NCBI GenBank assembly: GCA_034189125.1
Contig: JAXHVB010000082.1
Location: forward strand, 1 to 10,951
Reading direction: 5' to 3'
Length of the DNA stretch: 10,951 bases
From: UBA5862 sp002408105
Lineage (GTDB): Bacteria > Pseudomonadota > Gammaproteobacteria > Pseudomonadales > UBA5862
The notes below the pieces were generated by a model. That model was not told the DNA's origin and searched no databases. It saw only the letters and a program-made list of their open reading frames with translations. The position numbers and the translations under genes are program-made. Below, one piece after another: positions 6,097 through 10,951 of the stretch (positions within the stretch are counted from its first letter, which is position 1; each line of letters begins with the position of its first letter).

Positions 6097-7004
6097 AGGC
6101 CGCCAGCTCCCTGTCCGGGGCCGCCAGCGCCCTGGCGCAAGACAAAGTCGCCCTGGTGAGCCTCGCGATCCTGCTGACGCTCATCGCCATGGCCCTATTG
6201 GCGCCTTGGATCGCTCCCCAAAACCCCTATGACCCCGCGGCGATTGACGTGCTCGATGCTGAGCTGCCCCCTGCCTGGGTAGCCGGTTCCGACATGCGGT
6301 TCCTGCTCGGCACGGACACCCAGGGACGCGACCTGCTATCGACGATTCTGTACGGACTGCGTGCTTCCTTGACAATTGGGCTCGGCGCCGTCGCACTCCA
6401 GGCCATGCTCGGTGTATTGATTGGCACCTTTGCAGGGTATTTTGGGGGCCGCCTGGACGCAGCACTGATGCGCCTGGCCGATGTGCAACTGTCGTTCTCG
6501 ACCCTCATGGTGGCGATCGTATTGCTGGCGTTGTTGCAAGGGCTGTTCAGCACCGAGTGGTACCACCGCTATGCCCTGGTTTCGCTCATCCTTGTCATCG
6601 GCGTGGCGGAATGGCCCCAATACGCACGGACTGTTCGCGCTTCCGCCCTGGCGGAGCGCAAGAAGGAATACATTGAAGCGGCCCGTGTGCTCGGGTTCGG
6701 CCCCCTGCGCATTATGTTCCGCCACCTGCTGCCCAACTGCCTGTCACCGATACTGGTGATTTCGACCCTGCAGGTCGCCAATGCCATCATTGCAGAGGCG
6801 GCACTGTCGTTTCTTGGGCTCGGCATGCCGATCACCAAGCCCTCTCTCGGCGCGCTGATCTCCAGTGGCTTCGAAACCCTATTCAGTGGCGCCTGGTGGA
6901 TCTCCGCCTTACCAGGGTTGGCCCTGGTGCTGCTCATCCTGGCGGTCAACCTACTCGGGGACTGGCTGCGCGACACCCTCAACCCGAGGCATTACCGCGG
7001 ATGA
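6093..7004 (+). CDS. Peptide-type ABC transporter, inner-membrane permease (DppC/OppC-like)
   Basis: This is the second channel subunit, 303 residues. The frame is open further upstream (to 5922), but I chose the ATG at 6093. It overlaps the preceding stop as ATGA, gives the usual DppC length, and starts just before the first membrane helix (about 19-40). The family signature LGTDTQGRDLLSTILYGLRA (72-91) follows the first periplasmic segment. The EAA loop lies at about 184-218 (ASALAERKKEYIEAARVLGF, then FRHLLPN). ALSFLGLGM (237-245) and the C-terminal GDWLRDTLNPRH (289-300) are typical of DppC proteins. Roughly six membrane segments are visible. The gene overlaps the ATPase gene on its 3' side, again as ATGA. 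Confidence 0.93.
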   Translation: MKAASSLSGAASALAQDKVALVSLAILLTLIAMALLAPWIAPQNPYDPAAIDVLDAELPPAWVAGSDMRFLLGTDTQGRDLLSTILYGLRASLTIGLGAVALQAMLGVLIGTFAGYFGGRLDAALMRLADVQLSFSTLMVAIVLLALLQGLFSTEWYHRYALVSLILVIGVAEWPQYARTVRASALAERKKEYIEAARVLGFGPLRIMFRHLLPNCLSPILVISTLQVANAIIAEAALSFLGLGMPITKPSLGALISSGFETLFSGAWWISALPGLALVLLILAVNLLGDWLRDTLNPRHYRG

Positions 7005-7993
7005 GTGCGCCTTTGCTCGACGTACAGGGTCTGCGGGTGCGCTTCGGCAACACCGAAGTGCTGCACGGCGTCGATTTCCAGGTGCATGCAGGCGAACGGG
7101 TCGCTCTGGTCGGCGAAAGCGGCGCGGGCAAGTCCATGGTTGCGTTTGCCATTCTCGGGCTGTTGAGTGCCCCCGGACGCATCAGCGGCGGGCAGGTGGT
7201 GTTCATGGGCGATGACCTTGTGGTCATGCCCCCCAAGGCGCTGCACCGGCTGCGGGGACGGCGCATCGCAATGGTGTTCCAGGACCCCATGATGACGCTG
7301 AACCCGGTGCTGTCGATCGGCACCCAGCTGATGGAAACCTTGCAACACCCGCCACCTGGCTTGGCCAAAGTCGACTCAACCGAGGCCAGGCAACGGGCCA
7401 TCGACGCCCTCGCCCAGGTCCAGATCCCCGATCCGCAGTCCAGACTGCGCCAGTATCCCCACGAACTCTCGGGGGGCATGCGCCAACGCGTAGTGATCGC
7501 CATGGCGCTGCTGCAGGGGCCGCAGCTGATCATTGCCGACGAGCCAACCACCGCCTTGGACGTCACCATCCAAGCCGACATCATGGACATGTTGGTGGGA
7601 CTCTGTGATTCCCGGGGCATGGCGCTGCTGCTGATCACCCACGACCTTGCGGTGGTCGCCGAATCCACCCAACGCGCGCTGGTGATGTACGCAGGCCGGG
7701 TCATCGAATCCGGCGACACAGCACAACTGACCCAGGCACCAGCACACCCCTACACCGACGCACTGCTGCGGGCCCTGCCCCAAATGGCCGCGCCGGGGGC
7801 GCGCCTTGCCAACATCGAGGGCACCATGCCCGACCCCGGCGCCCTACCGAGCGGCTGCGCCTTCCACCCGCGCTGCCCGCACAGCATGGCGGACTGCCGC
7901 CAGCGCATGCCCGACTGGTACCCGAGCCCCACTGGAGGGGCCGCCTGCCACCTGCTCGACCCCCTAAGAGCCGACAACGGGACAATGCCATGA
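7001..7993 (+). CDS. Peptide-type ABC transporter, ATP-binding protein (DppD/OppD-like)
   Basis: This cytoplasmic ATPase works as a heterodimer with the next gene's product to drive import. The start at 7001 overlaps the previous stop as ATGA; an upstream extension of the frame (to 6896) would overlap the permease and lacks homology. The protein has 330 residues. All ABC motifs are intact: Walker A GESGAGKS (38-45), Q-loop Gln94 in VFQDP, signature LSGGM (156-160), Walker B LIIADE (176-181), D-loop ALD and H-loop His214 in ITHD. The C-terminal oligopeptide/dipeptide-transporter extension holds four cysteines (286, 292, 299, 316) in the CAFHPRCPHSMADC arrangement. In related Dpp ATPases this region has been reported to bind an iron-sulfur cluster. 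It overlaps the second ATPase gene by 4 bp. Confidence 0.94.
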   Translation: MSAPLLDVQGLRVRFGNTEVLHGVDFQVHAGERVALVGESGAGKSMVAFAILGLLSAPGRISGGQVVFMGDDLVVMPPKALHRLRGRRIAMVFQDPMMTLNPVLSIGTQLMETLQHPPPGLAKVDSTEARQRAIDALAQVQIPDPQSRLRQYPHELSGGMRQRVVIAMALLQGPQLIIADEPTTALDVTIQADIMDMLVGLCDSRGMALLLITHDLAVVAESTQRALVMYAGRVIESGDTAQLTQAPAHPYTDALLRALPQMAAPGARLANIEGTMPDPGALPSGCAFHPRCPHSMADCRQRMPDWYPSPTGGAACHLLDPLRADNGTMP

Positions 7994-9000
7994 CCCTGTT
8001 GCGACTGGAGGCAGTGACCAAGGAGTTTCCCCTTACCGGCAGCCTGCTCGAGGAGCTCCAAATCATCGACGGCAGGCTGCGCCGCGTTCGCCCACGGGTC
8101 CATGCCGTGAATGGCGTAAGCTTGACCCTCGAGGCTGGAGAAACCCTCGGGGTGGTGGGAGAGAGTGGCTGCGGGAAGTCGACCCTGGCGCGCCTGGTGG
8201 CCGGACTCATCGAACCCACTCAGGGTACAGTGGCCCTGGCAGCGCCAACTGCCGCCGGCAGTGGCCCAGCAACTGGGCGGAATTCGCGCCACCGGGTTCA
8301 AATGGTGTTCCAGAACCCGCAGGCGTCTCTATCGCCCCGCATGCGCATCGGCGCGGCGCTCGATGAACCCCTGCGGGTTCATTATCCAGGGTTGTCGGCG
8401 CCGGAGCGGGCCGAAAAAGTACAGGAATTGATGGCCGCGGTCGGCCTGAACCCCAGTTGGACGCGCCGGTTCCCCCATGAACTCTCGGGCGGCCAGCGCC
8501 AGCGGGTAAGCATTGCCCGGGCGCTCACGCCAGACCCGGACCTGATCGTGGCGGACGAACCCGTCTCCGCGCTCGATGTCTCAGTGCAGGCTCAGGTGTT
8601 GAACCTGATGGTGGCATTGCGTGAATCGCGGGGCATCGCCTACCTGTTCATCACCCATGACCTGGCTGTGGTTCGTCACATCGCACAGCGCGTGGCTGTG
8701 ATGTACCTTGGCGTGGTCTGTGAACTCACGACCCCAGAACAGCTGTTCACGCGACCTCGCCACCCCTACAGCCAGGCACTGCTCGAATCCGTGCCACGCC
8801 TCGACGGAAAAAGGGGGTCGCGCCAGCCTCTGGCCGGCCCCATGCCGGCGGCCACCGAACTTCCGTCCGGCTGCCTGTTTCACACCCGCTGCCCCCACCG
8901 CAGGCCCCAATGCACCGCCCAGCGACCCAAACTGCTGGCAACGAGTGGCGACGGCCATGTCGCCTGTCATGGCGTGGCAGAGGGCTGGTTGCCCCACTGA
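7990..9000 (+). CDS. Peptide-type ABC transporter, ATP-binding protein (DppF/OppF-like)
   Basis: This is the second ATPase of the importer, 336 residues, starting at an ATGA overlap with the preceding gene. Motifs are complete: Walker A GESGCGKS (57-64), Q-loop Gln108 in VFQNP, signature LSGGQ (165-169), Walker B LIVADE (185-190), D-loop SALD and H-loop His223 in ITHD. QNPQASLSPRMRIG (108-121) and VSALDVSVQAQVLNL (192-206) are typical of the DppF/OppF side of the pair. As in its partner, a C-terminal cysteine quartet (295, 301, 308, 326) is present in CLFHTRCPHRRPQC plus a later Cys. An insertion of about 15 residues rich in Ala, Gly and Ser (around 84-99) lies between Walker A and the Q-loop. 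It is the last gene of the operon; the next gene is on the opposite strand. Confidence 0.94.
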   Translation: MTLLRLEAVTKEFPLTGSLLEELQIIDGRLRRVRPRVHAVNGVSLTLEAGETLGVVGESGCGKSTLARLVAGLIEPTQGTVALAAPTAAGSGPATGRNSRHRVQMVFQNPQASLSPRMRIGAALDEPLRVHYPGLSAPERAEKVQELMAAVGLNPSWTRRFPHELSGGQRQRVSIARALTPDPDLIVADEPVSALDVSVQAQVLNLMVALRESRGIAYLFITHDLAVVRHIAQRVAVMYLGVVCELTTPEQLFTRPRHPYSQALLESVPRLDGKRGSRQPLAGPMPAATELPSGCLFHTRCPHRRPQCTAQRPKLLATSGDGHVACHGVAEGWLPH

Positions 9001-9243
9001 GACTGCTTCATTTCGCTCGAGCAGCCCACTCGCAGGGTGGCCACCTACCCGCCATGGCAGGCTTTGCGCGCCGGGGATGGCCCGACCCGGATTTCCAGTA
9101 TGCGTGCATGTGCCCACGCCTGGTACAGATGCCTCCGTTCAGGTGTGGGAAAGTCCCTGGCTAGGGACAGGTATTGAAGTTCCCGTACCGCTGGCTGGAT
9201 GGGGCAGCTACCCAGCGCACAGCCACACCGGAGAATGGCCAGA
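9001..9243. other. Non-coding gap between convergent genes
   Basis: This 243-bp stretch separates the stop of the last transporter gene from the stop of truA. No frame here shows a recognisable product. It holds a 10-bp palindrome (GGTGGCCACC, 9036-9045) and a 6-bp stem with a 4-nt loop (9153-9168, GTCCCT/AGGGAC). Neither is followed by a T-run, so no clear terminator is visible for either direction. Confidence 0.5.
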
Positions 9244-10056
9244 TCAAGGCACGCAAGCCGCTTCCGGGGGTGGCAGGCGCCAGCGCCGTGGATACCGAAC
9301 CCCGACCAGGTAGAGGCCATCAGGTGGTGCGGTGGCGGCGCCCTGGGTGCGGTCGCGGGATGCCAGTACTTCTCCAGGCCAGCTGTGAGGCGCGCGCCCA
9401 TTCCCCACTGCAAGCAAGGCCCCCGCAATGTTGCGCACCATATGGTGCAGGAATGCATTGGCCTGGATGTCGATGGTCACCCAAGGTCCCTGGCGGTCGA
9501 CTTCCACGAAATCCACGTGGCGCATCGCGGTTGCCGACTGGCAGCTGCTCGCGCGATAGGCACTGAAATCGCGTTCCCCCAAGAGGCCCTGGGCAGCCCG
9601 TTGCATGGGCTCGACATCCAGCGGATGCGGATACCAGGTCACGAGCCCACTCCAGATGGCCGAATGCACCGCCTGATTGAGTATCCAGTAGCGGTAGCGC
9701 CGGGCATACGCCGAGTGCCGGGCATGGAAATGTTCATCAACCTCAACGCACCAGGTCACCCGCACATCGGAAGGCAGGTGGCTGTTGGTGCCCCGAACCC
9801 AGGCACCGGGACTCCGCACGACTGGACTGTCGAAATGCACAACCTGGCCCGTGGCATGCACGCCACTGTCGGTGCGTCCTGCACAGGTGGTCAGAATCTG
9901 GGCGTTCGCCACCCGACTGAGGGCTGCCTCCAAGGTGCGCTGCACCGTTCGAGTTGAGCCCTGGGCTTGCCAGCCGTGGAAGGCGCAGCCCTTGTACTCA
10001 ACGCCGAGCGCAATGCGAAAGGCTGTGCCCGCAGCTGCGGGCTTTGGTACAGTCAC
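9244..10056 (-). CDS. truA: tRNA pseudouridine(38-40) synthase TruA
   Basis: The enzyme converts uridines 38, 39 and 40 in the anticodon arm of many tRNAs to pseudouridine. Its 270 residues fit the family. Motifs are RIALGVEYKGCAFHGWQAQ (14-32), the catalytic loop AGRTDSGVHATGQVVHF (59-75) with catalytic Asp63, FHARHSAYARRYRYWI (110-125), and FLHHMVRNIAGAL (202-214). The start is taken as GTG at 10056-10054, because the overlapping ATG at 10058 is followed at once by a stop. The ribosome-binding site is weak. The fimV-like stop lies only 5 nt upstream, so translation is probably coupled. Relatives often begin nearer the RIALGVEY stretch, so about ten N-terminal residues here are an extension or reflect a later start. 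truA follows fimV in Pseudomonas and related bacteria, which supports both calls. Confidence 0.94.
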   Translation of the reverse strand: MTVPKPAAAGTAFRIALGVEYKGCAFHGWQAQGSTRTVQRTLEAALSRVANAQILTTCAGRTDSGVHATGQVVHFDSPVVRSPGAWVRGTNSHLPSDVRVTWCVEVDEHFHARHSAYARRYRYWILNQAVHSAIWSGLVTWYPHPLDVEPMQRAAQGLLGERDFSAYRASSCQSATAMRHVDFVEVDRQGPWVTIDIQANAFLHHMVRNIAGALLAVGNGRAPHSWPGEVLASRDRTQGAATAPPDGLYLVGVRYPRRWRLPPPEAACVP

Positions 10057-10061
10057 ATGGC

Positions 10062-10951
10062 TCAGGAAAGGCGCTGCATCAAGCCCTCGGCCTCCTGGCG
10101 TTGGGCAGCGTCCCCTTCCTGGAGCACTTCCTGCAGGATGTCGCGGGCACCTTCTTCGTCGCCCATATCGATGTAGGCCCGAGCCAGGTTCAACTTGGTG
10201 GCGTTTTCGTCCTCGCCGAGGTAATCCAGGTCACCCTCGGCTGCATCACCATGACCGAGCTGCTCGGACACTTCGCCAGCAACCGGCGCCCCTTCTACAG
10301 GTATCGGTTCCGGGGGGATCGCTGGGGTCTCTTCCTCTGCCATGAGGGGCTGATCGGATTCATTCAAAAACTCAGCGGCCTGCTGCTGGGCCTCAGCCAT
10401 GACAGAGTCGAGGTCATCCGGCTGCTCTTCATTCGTCTCATAGCCCAACGGGACATCAAAGCCATCGGCCGGGCCTTCGGACAGAGCCGGCGAAGCCTTC
10501 TGGCGGTCATCGTCCAGTTGGTCGAAGGAATCGGGCAGCTCAAAATCGAAGTCCAGGGGTGCGTTCTCGGTTTCTGCCGGCGCGAAAGGGGCGGCTTCGC
10601 TTTCAGTCGCGCTGTCGTCGATCGATGGATTGGAAGCAGGTCCGGATGCCGCCTCATCGAGGAACGAGGTGTCGAAGTCCAGCGGTTCCATGGCCATGCC
10701 GCTTGGCGCGTCCGCTGCCGCCGCCATGGGCTCTTCGTTCAAGGGCGCTTCAGGCTCAATGCCAAACCCATCCTCCGCGCTTACATCCAGTTTCAGGTTG
10801 GGCCGCTCGTCTTCGGCAGATGCCTGCGCATCCAAATCCCGCTCAGAGTCGAACTCCAGTGGAGCGAACGATTCCGAGGCCAAATCTGACGTTTCAGGCC
10901 GCGCTGTCGGATTGGTCGGACCGGCGCCCCCGAGCCTGGTCTTCAGTTCCG
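10062..10951 (-). CDS. fimV: FimV-like protein, C-terminal part (5' end outside window)
   Basis: The frame is open to the right edge of the window, so only about 295 C-terminal residues are seen. The TTG at 10883 is not a convincing start, because codons upstream continue through LKTRLGGAG. FimV is an inner-membrane, peptidoglycan-linked protein needed for type IV pilus assembly, twitching and polar organisation. The visible part matches its usual form: a long, very acidic, low-complexity region with repeated PL(E/D)FD units, then the conserved C-terminal motif. That motif reads GEDENATKLNLARAYIDMGD followed by EEGARDILQEVLQEGD and ends near the stop. It is a TPR-like helical pair that in Pseudomonas FimV mediates partner binding. 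The LysM and membrane segments expected near the N-terminus are outside the window. The gene leads directly into truA. Confidence 0.9.
   Translation of the reverse strand, partial: ELKTRLGGAGPTNPTARPETSDLASESFAPLEFDSERDLDAQASAEDERPNLKLDVSAEDGFGIEPEAPLNEEPMAAAADAPSGMAMEPLDFDTSFLDEAASGPASNPSIDDSATESEAAPFAPAETENAPLDFDFELPDSFDQLDDDRQKASPALSEGPADGFDVPLGYETNEEQPDDLDSVMAEAQQQAAEFLNESDQPLMAEEETPAIPPEPIPVEGAPVAGEVSEQLGHGDAAEGDLDYLGEDENATKLNLARAYIDMGDEEGARDILQEVLQEGDAAQRQEAEGLMQRLS

Noticed and set aside
9045..9458. Minus-strand frame running from truA into the convergent gap, possible additional gene
   Set aside because: No homology recognised and most of it overlaps truA in another frame; trpF, which follows truA in some relatives, is not encoded here.
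9199..9957. Plus-strand frame (252 codons) opposite truA
   Set aside because: Antisense shadow; TruA motifs on the minus strand are complete and include the catalytic Asp.
9954..10889. Plus-strand frame (311 codons) opposite the fimV-like gene
   Set aside because: Antisense shadow; the minus strand carries the characteristic FimV C-terminal motif.

Overview
The window is GC-rich DNA (roughly 60-65% G+C by eye) from a proteobacterium, most likely a gammaproteobacterium. The evidence is a FimV-type pilus/polar protein gene next to truA, an arrangement known from type IV-piliated gamma- and betaproteobacteria, together with two genes whose products end in exosortase-type VPLPA/PEP-CTERM sorting tails. 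I cannot name the genus. There are no rRNA, tRNA, insertion-sequence, phage or CRISPR features.

Left part (1-3165): the 3' end of a large secreted beta-repeat protein with a VPLPA-type sorting tail (+) overlaps tail-to-tail with wecB (-), the UDP-GlcNAc 2-epimerase that makes UDP-ManNAc for surface polysaccharides. Divergent from wecB is a small unrecognised gene (1953-2324, +). It converges, across a 13-bp hairpin, on a second secreted protein with a VPVPA sorting tail (2410-3165, -). This looks like part of a cell-envelope/exopolysaccharide neighbourhood. Exosortase itself is not in the window.

The 370-bp divergent region (3166-3535) is the main regulatory interval. Facing the sorting-tail gene is a candidate sigma-54 (-24/-12) promoter, with a TGT-N11-ACA dyad about 95 bp upstream of the predicted start and a roughly 115-nt leader that can fold. 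Facing the other way is a candidate sigma-70 promoter inside a 9-bp inverted repeat, just ahead of a transporter operon.

Middle (3536-9000, +): a complete five-gene peptide-type ABC importer in the order binding protein, permease, permease, ATPase, ATPase (dppABCDF order). The first junction is 8 nt and the other three are ATGA stop/start overlaps, so it is almost certainly one transcript. The periplasmic protein captures the ligand, the two permeases form the channel, and the two ATPases drive import.

Right part (9001-10951, -): a 243-bp non-coding convergent gap, then truA (tRNA pseudouridine synthase A), read downstream of the 3' end of a fimV-like gene that runs off the window edge.

Most of the window is ordinary housekeeping and transport. 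The least ordinary part is the sorting-tail/wecB/unknown-gene cluster and its candidate sigma-54 control region. I see no complete novel system.
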